This document shows positions 45,299-52,778 of a DNA stretch of 62,086 bases, in pieces. The stretch is taken from NCBI GenBank assembly GCA_050260215.1, contig JBLNBU010000049.1, positions 1 to 62,086 of the forward strand, written 5' to 3'. Every line of letters begins with the position of its first letter. Position 1 is the first letter of the stretch. The notes beneath the pieces are model-generated. The model made no database searches. It was given only the letters and a program-made list of their open reading frames with translations, and was not told where the DNA came from. The DNA is from JBLNBU01 sp050260215 (GTDB lineage Bacteria; Pseudomonadota; Alphaproteobacteria; Rhodospirillales; Magnetospirillaceae). A program made the translations under genes and the position numbers.

Positions 45299-45565
45299 AT
45301 GGCGCAGGCAATTTCCTCGAATACTGGCAGCAGCCTCGATGCCCTGGCCGCCGAGAAAAAGCGGCTGGACGACAGCCTGAGCGAGGCCCTGGCCCGCTTC
45401 GTCGAGTTCGAGGAGATCTACAACGTCCGCATCAAGACCGCCGCCCCCGACGAGGCCGCCCGCCTGCGCGCGGAACGCAGCCAACTCGAGGAAACCCTGG
45501 GGGTCGAGGTGCTGGTCGAGCGCATCGACGCGGTATCGCGCCAGATGGCCGAACTGCGGGGGTAG
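45299..45565 (+). CDS. Small coiled-coil protein, 88 aa
   Basis: ATG 45299 has GGAG eight bases upstream; an earlier ATG (45263) lacks one. The product is helical: LDALAAEKKRLDDSLSEALARFVEFEEIY, a short break at AAPDEAA, then RLRAERSQLEETLGVEVLVERIDAVSRQMAEL, a likely helical hairpin. No Cys, signal peptide or known motif. Alone between a divergent and a convergent gene. Function unknown. Confidence 0.6.
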   Translation: MAQAISSNTGSSLDALAAEKKRLDDSLSEALARFVEFEEIYNVRIKTAAPDEAARLRAERSQLEETLGVEVLVERIDAVSRQMAELRG

Positions 45566-45597
45566 CCTTCGGCCCCGTCATGGCCGGGGCTTTCCCC

Positions 45598-46098
45598 CTA
45601 TTCGTGTTCGGCTTCCGGGCCGGCATCGACGTCGATGGGCACGCCCGGCTGCAGCTTCGAGGTGCGGATGGCCAGCGCGCTTTTGACGTGGCTGATGTTG
45701 GGCGCCGCGGTCAGGCGGGTGGTGAGGAAGCGCTGGTAGTCGTCCCAGTCGTGGGCGACCACCTTGAGCAGGAAGTCGGTCTCGCCGGCCAGCATGTGGC
45801 ACTCGCGCACTTCCGGCCACTGCTTGACCAGGTCCTCGAACGCCTTGAGGTCGGCCTCGGCCTGGCTGTTGAGGCCCACATGGGCGAAGACGGTGACGTT
45901 GAAGGCCAGCGCCGCCGGGTCGATCTCGGCGTGGTAGCCGCGGATGTAGCCCGCCTCCTCGAGGGCGCGGACGCGGCGCAGGCAGGGCGGCGCGGAGATG
46001 CCGGCACGGCGCGCCAGTTCGACGTTGGTCATGCGACCGTCGGCTTGCAAGTCCGCCAGGATGCGGCGGTCGATGCGGTCGAGCTTGACCCGTTGCAT
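45598..46098 (-). CDS. Lrp/AsnC family transcriptional regulator
   Basis: 166 residues from ATG 46098 (GGAG four bases upstream); nine upstream codons in frame are not used. Helix-turn-helix LDRIDRRILADLQADGRMTNVELARRAGISAPPCLRRVRALEEAGYIRGY and a C-terminal RAM effector domain (VTVFAHVGL..., ECHMLAGETDFLLKVVAHDWDDYQRF). Closest to the global Lrp type with VRECHMLAGETDFLL. Divergent from ahpC; in alphaproteobacteria an lrp gene often precedes trxB-lsrB, as here. Confidence 0.95.
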   Translation of the reverse strand: MQRVKLDRIDRRILADLQADGRMTNVELARRAGISAPPCLRRVRALEEAGYIRGYHAEIDPAALAFNVTVFAHVGLNSQAEADLKAFEDLVKQWPEVRECHMLAGETDFLLKVVAHDWDDYQRFLTTRLTAAPNISHVKSALAIRTSKLQPGVPIDVDAGPEAEHE

Positions 46099-46257
46099 TG
46101 ATTCTCCAAAATCGCGCCGTTTCACGAAATTATATTACAATGCCTGCCGCCGCCCGCCAAGCGCTGTTTGGACTCTTCGCCGCACTGCGGCAACCGGCCG
46201 CGGGACGATGGAGGCGGCCATGAATATCGTTATGGGGCACTCCGCTGCCGCCCTGCT

Positions 46258-46263
46258 TATAAT
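46258..46263 (+). promoter_or_regulatory. Consensus -10 box upstream of ahpC
   Basis: A perfect TATAAT, preceded by TGCT, in GC-rich DNA 75 bases before the ATG. No good -35 hexamer is seen at the right distance, which would fit an activator-dependent promoter. Confidence 0.5.
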
Positions 46264-46338
46264 CATTCCACCTTGTGCGGCGCGGTCGGGAGGACTAGAT
46301 TTCCCCGACAGCATCCAACCCTTAGGAGCTCGAGAACG

Positions 46339-46965
46339 ATGACCGAAGCAAGCTGCTGCACCCCGGCGGTGCTGGTGGGCCAGGCCGCCCCCGATTTCAC
46401 CGCCGCCGCGGTGATGCCCGACAACACCATCAACGCCGCCTTCAACCTGAAGTCCCACCTGAAGGGCTCGTACGGCGTGGTGTTCTTCTACCCGCTGGAC
46501 TTCACCTTCGTCTGCCCGTCCGAGATCCTGGCCCACGACCATCGCCTCAAGGCCTTCGGCGAGCGCAACTGCAAGCTGATCGCCGTCAGCGTCGATTCCC
46601 AGTTCACCCACCTGGCGTGGAAGAACACCCCCGTCGACAAGGGCGGCCTGGGCAACGTCCAGTTCCCCATGGTCGCCGACCTCAACAAGGACATCGCGCG
46701 CGCCTATGGCGTGCTGCTGCCGGGCGGCGTGGCGCTGCGCGGCTCGTTCCTGATCGACAAGGCCGGCAACGTCCAGGTCGCCCACGTCAACAACCTGCCG
46801 CTGGGCCGCAACGTCGACGAGATGCTGCGCCTGGTCGACGCCCTGCAGTTCCACGAGGAACACGGCGAGGTTTGCCCCGCCGGCTGGCAGAAGGGCAAGG
46901 CCGGCATGAAGGCCGACCCCAACGGCGTCGCCGAATACCTGGCCAAGCACGGCAAGGAACTGTAA
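46339..46965 (+). CDS. Peroxiredoxin, typical 2-Cys (AhpC/Prx1 type)
   Basis: 208 residues. Peroxidatic C59 in FYPLDFTFVCPSE and resolving C179 in HGEVCPAGW; Arg in ALRGSFLIDKAGNVQ. Reduces H2O2, organic peroxides and peroxynitrite using thioredoxin or AhpF. AGGAG ten bases before the ATG. The thioredoxin reductase gene follows in the same direction after 125 bases, giving a likely electron source. Two additional N-terminal Cys (SCC at 5-7) are unusual and may bind metal or be unstructured. Confidence 0.95.
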   Translation: MTEASCCTPAVLVGQAAPDFTAAAVMPDNTINAAFNLKSHLKGSYGVVFFYPLDFTFVCPSEILAHDHRLKAFGERNCKLIAVSVDSQFTHLAWKNTPVDKGGLGNVQFPMVADLNKDIARAYGVLLPGGVALRGSFLIDKAGNVQVAHVNNLPLGRNVDEMLRLVDALQFHEEHGEVCPAGWQKGKAGMKADPNGVAEYLAKHGKEL

Positions 46966-46977
46966 GGCGTCCGAGAC

Positions 46978-47004
46978 CGGCGGGGGGCCATCGGCGCCCC
47001 GCCG
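46978..47004 (+). terminator. GC-rich hairpin between ahpC and trxB
   Basis: CGGCGGGG / CCCCGCCG with a loop that can pair further (GGC/GCC). No T-tract. It could lower read-through so that ahpC is expressed more than trxB. Confidence 0.4.
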
Positions 47005-47090
47005 CGACCGCCGTCGGGGCTGTTGCCAGGGACGCGGCGGTGCAAATAAACTCGTGCCGCGAACCGAACAACCCGAACGGGGGATATCCG

Positions 47091-48056
47091 ATGGCCCGCC
47101 ATCACTCCAAGGTCCTGATCCTGGGCTCCGGCCCGGCCGGCTGCACCGCCGCCATCTACGCCGCGCGCGCCAACCTCGAGCCGATGCTGGTCGCGGGCCT
47201 GCAGCCGGGCGGCCAGCTGACCATCACCACCGACGTCGAGAACTTCCCCGGCTTCGCCGAGGCGGTGCAGGGCCCCTGGTTGATGGAGCAGATGCAGAAG
47301 CAGGCCGAGCACGTCGGCACCCGCTTCATGGACGACACCATCGTCAAGGTCGACCTGGCCAAGCGCCCGTTCACCGCCTGGGGTGATTCCGGCGACGTCT
47401 ATACCGGCGACACCCTGGTCATCTGCACCGGCGCCTCGGCCCGCTGGCTGGGCATCGAGTCCGAGCGCAAATTCCAGGGCTTCGGCGTCTCGGCCTGCGC
47501 CACCTGCGACGGCTTCTTCTTCCGCAACAAGGAAGTGGCCGTGGTCGGCGGCGGCAATTCCGCCGTCGAGGAAGCCATCTACCTGGCCGGCATCGCCTCG
47601 AAGGTCACCCTGATCCACCGCCGAGATTCCTTGCGCGCCGAAAAGATCGCCCAGGACCGCCTGCTGGCCAACCCGAAGGTCGCCGTGGCCTGGGACAGCG
47701 TCATCGACGAGATCGTCGGCACCGAGAACCCGCCCGGCGTCACCGGCGTGCGCCTGAAGAACGTCAAGACCGGCGGAACCTCCGAGCTGAAGGTGGATGG
47801 CGTGTTCATCGCCATCGGGCATTCCCCCAATACCGAGCTGTTCAAGGGGATGCTGACCATGGACGACGAGAACTACCTGGTCACCACCCCGGGCTCGACC
47901 GCCACCAACATCCCCGGCGTGTTCGCCGCCGGCGACGTCCAGGACAAGACCTATCGCCAGGCGGTCACCGCCGCCGGCACCGGCTGCATGGCCGCCCTGG
48001 AAGCCGAACGATTCTTAGCGGTGCATGGACATACGGCCGAAGTTGCGGCAGAGTAA
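47091..48056 (+). CDS. trxB: Thioredoxin reductase
   Basis: 321 residues; FAD site GSGPAGCTAAIYAARA, redox CATC (C136, C139), NADPH site VGGGNSAVEEA, GVFAAGDVQD near the C-terminus. Supplies electrons to thioredoxin and through it to the peroxiredoxin encoded upstream. GGGGGA lies before the ATG. A LysR gene follows. Confidence 0.96.
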   Translation: MARHHSKVLILGSGPAGCTAAIYAARANLEPMLVAGLQPGGQLTITTDVENFPGFAEAVQGPWLMEQMQKQAEHVGTRFMDDTIVKVDLAKRPFTAWGDSGDVYTGDTLVICTGASARWLGIESERKFQGFGVSACATCDGFFFRNKEVAVVGGGNSAVEEAIYLAGIASKVTLIHRRDSLRAEKIAQDRLLANPKVAVAWDSVIDEIVGTENPPGVTGVRLKNVKTGGTSELKVDGVFIAIGHSPNTELFKGMLTMDDENYLVTTPGSTATNIPGVFAAGDVQDKTYRQAVTAAGTGCMAALEAERFLAVHGHTAEVAAE

Positions 48057-48076
48057 CGCCGTCTAGTCGCGCACGA

Positions 48077-48102
48077 CCGGCGCGGTCACATGGCCGCGCC
48101 GG
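48077..48102 (+). terminator. Hairpin after trxB
   Basis: CCGGCGCGG / CCGCGCCGG, a perfect 9-bp stem with an 8-base loop, 20 bases past the trxB stop; no T-tract follows. Confidence 0.5.
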
Positions 48103-48159
48103 AACGGCCACAAGGGCGCCCCAGGGGTGGGGCATTGGGGAGGGAGCCCGTTCGTACCC

Positions 48160-49053
48160 ATGGATTGGGACAAGTTGAGGGTGTTTCACGCCGTCGCCGA
48201 GGCGGGTAGCTTCACCCACGCGGGCGAGGTCCTGAACCTGAGCCAGTCGGCGGTCAGCCGCCAGATCAGCGCGCTCGAGGAAAGCCTCAACCTGCCGCTG
48301 TTCCACCGCCACGCCCGCGGCCTGATCCTGACCGAGCAGGGCGAACTGCTGTACCGCACCGCCCGCGAGGTGTTCTCCAAGCTGGCCATGACCGAGGCGC
48401 TGCTGACCGAAAGCCGCGAGCGCCCGCAAGGCCCGTTGAAGATCACCACCACGGTGGCCTTCGGCTCGCTGTGGCTGACGCCCAGGATCAAGGAGTTCCT
48501 GGACCTTTACCCCGACATCCAGGTCACCATGGTGCTTTATGACGGCGAGCTCGACCTGGCCATGCGCGAGGCAGACGTCGCCATCCGCATGATGCCGCCC
48601 CGGCAGCCCGACCTGGTGCAGCGCCATCTGTTGTCCATGCACTACAACGTCTATGCCGCGCCCGAATACCTGAAGAAGCACGGCATGCCCAAGACGCCCG
48701 AGGACCTGGACAGCCACCAGATCATCACCTATGGCGACGACGCGCGCATTTCGCCGCCGGTGGCCAACGTCAACTGGCTGCTGGACGCCGGCGCCAACGC
48801 CACCCGCCTCCGCCGCCCCCGGCTCGAGGTCAACAACATCTACGGCATCTACCGCGCCGTCAAAAGCGGGCTGGGCATCGCCGCCCTGCCCGAATACATG
48901 ACCCAGGAAGCCGACAACCTGGTCCACATCCTTCCGGAACTGCGCGGCCCGAAACTGGACGCCTATTTCGTCTATCCGGAAGAGCTGCGCCATTCCAAGC
49001 GCATCACGGTGTTCCGCGATTTCCTGCTGTCGAAAATCGCCGAAACTCCCTGA
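48160..49053 (+). CDS. LysR-type regulator, LsrB/VtlR-like
   Basis: 297 residues from ATG 48160 (MDWDKLRVFHAVAEAGSFTHAGEVLNLSQSAVSRQISALEE, winged HTH 1-60) with a periplasmic-binding-like effector domain. The gene order lrp-ahpC-trxB-lysR matches the place of lsrB (Sinorhizobium) / vtlR (Brucella, Agrobacterium), regulators tied to redox control and activation of AbcR-type small RNAs. The ortholog call rests on position and general similarity. AGGGAG lies 13 bases upstream, a little far. A candidate small RNA gene follows. Confidence 0.88.
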   Translation: MDWDKLRVFHAVAEAGSFTHAGEVLNLSQSAVSRQISALEESLNLPLFHRHARGLILTEQGELLYRTAREVFSKLAMTEALLTESRERPQGPLKITTTVAFGSLWLTPRIKEFLDLYPDIQVTMVLYDGELDLAMREADVAIRMMPPRQPDLVQRHLLSMHYNVYAAPEYLKKHGMPKTPEDLDSHQIITYGDDARISPPVANVNWLLDAGANATRLRRPRLEVNNIYGIYRAVKSGLGIAALPEYMTQEADNLVHILPELRGPKLDAYFVYPEELRHSKRITVFRDFLLSKIAETP

Positions 49054-49160
49054 TCCATCCCCTGCGTCACTATGACGCAAGTCGCGATCGCCCAGGCGGC
49101 AAGTCTAGGTTGCCACCCCGGACAAATTGCCTAGTCATGCGGTACCTGCATGCCCCTGCC

Positions 49161-49181
49161 GACAAATTGGGCATGGTTGTC
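49161..49181. promoter_or_regulatory. Candidate LysR-type binding site
   Basis: GACAA-N11-TTGTC is an inverted repeat of the size bound by LysR dimers. The word GACAAATTG also occurs 40 bases upstream (49121-49129). Both sit between the LysR gene and the predicted small RNA, about 30-90 bases before the RNA. Confidence 0.5.
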
Positions 49182-49211
49182 CACGCCATTTTGCCGTACA
49201 TGAGAGTCATC

Positions 49212-49374
49212 GGATGTTGCGACGCAACACCCCGACAGTTCGGCGGGGCCTCCCCCCGCCCTTTCCCGGGTGCAACGCCCGGGCTTTCCCGGGTCCTACG
49301 GGATCCGACGTCTCCTAGACGTGAAGCCTCCCTGTTTGACTTAGCCCCCTGGTTCGCCAGGGGGCTTTCTTTTT
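49212..49374 (+). ncRNA. Candidate small regulatory RNA with C-rich loops (AbcR/alpha-r15-like)
   Basis: The 443-base gap after the LysR gene has no credible ORF but a chain of stem-loops: TGTTGC-GAC-GCAACA (49215-49229), CCCCG...CGGGG, CCCGGG-TGCAACG-CCCGGG, ACGTCT-CCT-AGACGT, then an intrinsic terminator. Unpaired CCTCCCCCC, CCT and GCCTCCCTG stretches are anti-Shine-Dalgarno-like, as in alphaproteobacterial riboregulators. The 3' part GCCTCCCTGTTTGACTTAG before the terminator recalls AbcR (alpha-r15) RNAs; this similarity is from memory. The 5' end is a guess; the RNA may start further downstream. Nothing further is recognised between the terminator and 49496. Confidence 0.55.
49343..49374 (+). 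terminator. Intrinsic terminator of the candidate small RNA
   Basis: AGCCCCCTGG-TTCG-CCAGGGGGCT: a perfect 10-bp stem closed by a UUCG-type tetraloop, followed by TTCTTTTT. The best terminator in the window. Confidence 0.93.
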
Positions 49375-49496
49375 CAGGGGGTTGGCGGATGAGCCTTGCC
49401 GAATTCGCGCGGCCGCGCCCGTTTTCCATTGCCGATCGTGGCTGATCGGTCCTCAATGGACTCACTAGGAAATGGCGGCCGAAGGTGGGCGACCGC

Positions 49497-51713
49497 ATGG
49501 GAAATCACTCCGGCATCGAAACACGCCAGGGGGTAGCCGCCGACATCTGGGGCGGCTTGGCGGCCATGTTGGTGGCATTGCCGGCGGCCATCGCCTTCGG
49601 TGTGGCCATCTTTTCGCCGTTGGGCGGCGGCATGGCGGCCGAAGGTGCCGTGGCCGGCATAATCGGGGCCACGATCATCGGGCTGATTGCGCCGGTGCTG
49701 GGCGGCAGCGCCCGCCTCATCTCGGCGCCCTGCGCGCCGGCGGCAGCCGTGCTCTCAGCCCTGGCCCTCGACTATTCCCGCCAGGGTCACTCCGCCGCCA
49801 CCGTGGTCTTGATGCTCGGCCTGATCGGGCTGCTGGCGGGCAGCATGCAGATCGGCCTGGGCCTCGCCAGCGTCGGGCGGCTGATCAAGTTCATCCCCTT
49901 CCCCGTGGTCAGCGGCTATTTGTGCGGCGTCGGCCTGATCATCATCGGCGGCCAGATCCCGAAGTTGCTGGGAGCGCCGACCGGCACGGGGCTGGTTGAA
50001 GCCCTGCGCGGGCCGTGGAACGGGAATTCGCTGATGATCGGCGCGGTGGTCATGGCGACGATGGTCGCCACCCCGCGCCTTACCGGGAAGGTCCCGCCGG
50101 CGGTAGTTGCCCTGGCGGCCGGCATCGGCAGCTACCTCGCCCTGGGGTTGGCGGATCCGTCGCTGCTCAGCGTTACCGACAATCCGTTGCTAATCGGCAC
50201 CCTGGCTTCCGTCGGCGGCGGGCTGGCCGAAGCGGCGGAAGCCCGCTGGCAGGCGCTGGGCGGGCTGGGCTGGTCGATGATGCTGCAGGTGGTGGCGCCG
50301 GCCCTGACCCTGGCGGTGCTGCTGTCGATCGACACGCTCAAGACCTGCCTGGTCATCGACGCCATGACCAGCAGCCAGCACAACCCCAACCGCGAACTGG
50401 TGGGCCAGGGTGTCGCCAACATGGTCGCTTCGGTGGCAGGCGGCGTCCCGGGATCGGGGACCATGGGGCCGTCCCTGGTCAATATCGCCAGCGGCGGCCG
50501 GACGCGGCGCTCGGGCATGGTCACCGGGCTATTGTCGTTGGGCGCCTATGTGGCGCTGGCGCCGCTGATCGCCTGGGTGCCGGTGTCTGCGCTGGCGGCC
50601 ATCCTGATCGTGGTCGGACTGCGCATGATCGACTGGCGCAGCCTGGCCTTCTTCTTCACCCCGTCCACCCGCTTCGACTTCATGGTCATCATGTCGGTGA
50701 TCCTGGTCGCCCTGTTCGGCAACCTGATCGCGGCATCGGGGGTGGGCGTCGCCCTCTCCATCCTGCTCTTCATCCGCGAGCAGACCCGCAGTTCGGTGGT
50801 GCGCCACCGCATCGACGGGACCGAAATCTTCTCCAAGCGCGCCCGTTCGCGCCGGGATATGGAGACCCTGGCGCGCGAGGGCGCCGACATGGTGGTGTTC
50901 GAACTGCAGGGCAGCCTGTTCTTCGGCACCGCCAGCCAGCTTTTCGCCGCGCTGGAGCCCGAAAGCCGGCTGCGCAAGTACATCATCTTGTCCATGCGGC
51001 GGGTCCAGTCCCTGGACATCACCGCCACCCATGTCCTGGAACAGATCAAGGACCGGCTGGAAGCCCACGACGGCTGCCTGGTGTTCTGCGACATCCCCAA
51101 GGGGCTGCCCAGCGGCCTCAAGATGAAGCGGTTCCTCAAGGAGACCGGGGTGGTGCGCCCCACCACCAAGGCCTTCGCCTTCAAGCACCTGGACGAGGCG
51201 CTGGAGTGGGTCGAGGCCCGCAAGCTGGGCCTGCCCGAGGCCGACGCGGTCTCGGCCGCCGACGAAGCGCCCCTGTCGCTGCGCCAGATGCGGGTCTTCG
51301 CCGGCTGCTCCGAGGACGATTTCCAGGCCCTCGAGGCGGTGGTCGACGAGCATTCGTTCAAGGCCGGCAAGAAGGTGTTCAAGGCCGGCGCCGGCGACGA
51401 GGCGCTGTTCCTGATCCGGCGCGGCATGGTCAAGGTCGTGGTGCCCATGCAAAAGCGGGAAGAGTATCACCTGGCCACCTGCGGCCCGGGCGAGGTCATC
51501 GGCGGCATGGGCTTCGTCGAGGCGCGCGGTCACGCCGCCGACGCCCTGGCGCAGACCGACACCGACGTCTACATGCTGACCCGGCACAACTTCGACGCCC
51601 TGGAGCAGCGGCACCCCCTGCTGGCGCTGGCGCTGATCGAATCGGTGGCGCTGGGCCTGTCGGTGCGCCTGCGGGCGACAATCGCCGAGTTGCAGGCGCT
51701 GCGAAACGGCTGA
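49497..51713 (+). CDS. SulP anion transporter with STAS and cyclic-nucleotide-binding-like domains
   Basis: 738 residues from ATG 49497 (AAGGTGG eight bases before; GTG 49485 also possible). Residues 1 to about 410 are a SulP permease with some 12-14 membrane helices (GGLAAMLVALPAAIAFGVAIFSPLGG, GDPSLLSV-type loops, GVPGSGTMGPSLVNIASGGRTR). A STAS domain follows (VVFELQGSLFFGTASQLF..., LDITATHVLEQIKDRL). A cyclic-nucleotide-binding-like domain occupies about 595-730 (HSFKAGKKVFKAGAGDEALFLIRRGMVKVVV). In that domain the usual FGE..R.A pocket is changed to IGGMGF...GHAAD. Substrate (sulfate, bicarbonate, other) is unknown. Confidence 0.92.
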   Translation: MGNHSGIETRQGVAADIWGGLAAMLVALPAAIAFGVAIFSPLGGGMAAEGAVAGIIGATIIGLIAPVLGGSARLISAPCAPAAAVLSALALDYSRQGHSAATVVLMLGLIGLLAGSMQIGLGLASVGRLIKFIPFPVVSGYLCGVGLIIIGGQIPKLLGAPTGTGLVEALRGPWNGNSLMIGAVVMATMVATPRLTGKVPPAVVALAAGIGSYLALGLADPSLLSVTDNPLLIGTLASVGGGLAEAAEARWQALGGLGWSMMLQVVAPALTLAVLLSIDTLKTCLVIDAMTSSQHNPNRELVGQGVANMVASVAGGVPGSGTMGPSLVNIASGGRTRRSGMVTGLLSLGAYVALAPLIAWVPVSALAAILIVVGLRMIDWRSLAFFFTPSTRFDFMVIMSVILVALFGNLIAASGVGVALSILLFIREQTRSSVVRHRIDGTEIFSKRARSRRDMETLAREGADMVVFELQGSLFFGTASQLFAALEPESRLRKYIILSMRRVQSLDITATHVLEQIKDRLEAHDGCLVFCDIPKGLPSGLKMKRFLKETGVVRPTTKAFAFKHLDEALEWVEARKLGLPEADAVSAADEAPLSLRQMRVFAGCSEDDFQALEAVVDEHSFKAGKKVFKAGAGDEALFLIRRGMVKVVVPMQKREEYHLATCGPGEVIGGMGFVEARGHAADALAQTDTDVYMLTRHNFDALEQRHPLLALALIESVALGLSVRLRATIAELQALRNG

Positions 51714-51715
51714 TG

Positions 51716-52189
51716 TCAGCCGCGCCGCGCCGCCTCGATGGCGGCGACGTCGATCTTCTTCATCCCCATCATCGCCTCGAAGGCGCGGCGGGCTTCCTCG
51801 CCGCCGGCGGCCATGGCCTCCATCAGCACCCTGGGGGTGATCTGCCACGAGATGCCCCACCGGTCCTTGCACCAGCCGCAGTCGCTTTCCTGGCCGCCGT
51901 TGCCGACGATGGCATCCCAGTAGCGGTCGGTCTCGGCCTGGTCGTCGGTGGCGATCTGGAACGAGAAGGCCTCGCAGTGCCGGAATGCCGGACCGCCGTT
52001 GAGCCCGATGCAGGCGACCCCGGCCACGGTGAACTCGACCATCAGCACGCAGCCCTTGCTGCCCGACGGATAGTCGGCCGGAGCACGGTAGACCTTGCCC
52101 ACCCTGCTGTCGGGAAAGGTCTGGGCGTAGAAGCGGGCGGCCGCCTCGGCGTCTTGGTCGTACCAAAGGCAGATCGTCGTCTTCGCCAT
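51716..52189 (-). CDS. VOC-superfamily protein (PhnB / 3-demethylubiquinone methyltransferase-like)
   Basis: 157 residues in the PhnB-like branch of the vicinal-oxygen-chelate superfamily: TTICLWYDQDAEAAARFYAQTFPDSRVG start, MVEFTVAGVACIGLNGGPAF, FSFQIATDDQAETDRYWDAIVGNGGQES and CGWCKDRWGISWQITP. The conserved CGW and W.I.P features fit the family. No catalytic role is established for most members. Convergent with the SulP gene, two bases apart. Confidence 0.9.
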   Translation of the reverse strand: MAKTTICLWYDQDAEAAARFYAQTFPDSRVGKVYRAPADYPSGSKGCVLMVEFTVAGVACIGLNGGPAFRHCEAFSFQIATDDQAETDRYWDAIVGNGGQESDCGWCKDRWGISWQITPRVLMEAMAAGGEEARRAFEAMMGMKKIDVAAIEAARRG

Positions 52190-52274
52190 CGCGGGTCCTT
52201 TCGCTAACGCCCCTCCACCGTCCCATCAGTTGGGGAGGCGGGGCGCCGATCTCCACCCGCCTTTGGCCGTCCGG

Positions 52275-52679
52275 CTAGCGGTCGGCGGCAGCTTGCGGTG
52301 CGGGCACGGCCAGGGAGGGCTTGAAGCAAAGGAAGACGGCGATGGGGAAGAAGGCCGGGATGGCCGCCGCCACGGCCAGGATCCAGTTGGCCCCAAGGCC
52401 GGCGTCGCGCAGCCGGCGCATGGTCACGTGCGCGATGCAGACCATCGTCAGGTCTGCGCCCAGCTGGTACAGGTACACCGCAAGGCTGGGCTCCTGGAAA
52501 TTCGGTATGAGCGTGAGCGCGGAAACGACCACGATGGCGGCGATGGCGCAGGCGGCGTAGGGCCCGCGCGCCATCGTGCCGGTCGTCCTTTGCACGACGT
52601 ACAGCGCCAAGCCCATCTTGATGATGAACTCGAGCACGTCCGGAGCGAGTTCGATTATCCCCTGCAGAATGCCCGCCAT
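52275..52679 (-). CDS. Small integral membrane protein
   Basis: 134 residues from ATG 52679, with GGGGGAG three bases upstream. Hydropathy suggests four membrane segments (VLEFIIKMGLALYVV, PYAACAIAAIVVVSALTLI, LAVYLYQLGADLTMVCIA, WILAVAAAIPAFFPIAVFLCF). The layout and the LRDAGLGANWIL turn recall DUF805-like membrane proteins, but this is not certain. It stands alone between the VOC gene and a sensor kinase. Confidence 0.7.
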   Translation of the reverse strand: MAGILQGIIELAPDVLEFIIKMGLALYVVQRTTGTMARGPYAACAIAAIVVVSALTLIPNFQEPSLAVYLYQLGADLTMVCIAHVTMRRLRDAGLGANWILAVAAAIPAFFPIAVFLCFKPSLAVPAPQAAADR

Positions 52680-52778
52680 TGTCTCCCCCACCGACAGGCG
52701 GCCCCACCTGCCGCCGCCTGAATGCCACATTAGCCAAACCTGGGGGCGAGCGGAAGCCAGGCGGGGTAACCGCTGGCC

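Noticed and set aside
49110..49445. 111-codon plus-strand frame in the gap after the LysR gene
   Set aside because: It runs through a strong intrinsic terminator and several hairpins, has no SD and an unlikely composition; an RNA gene is the better reading.
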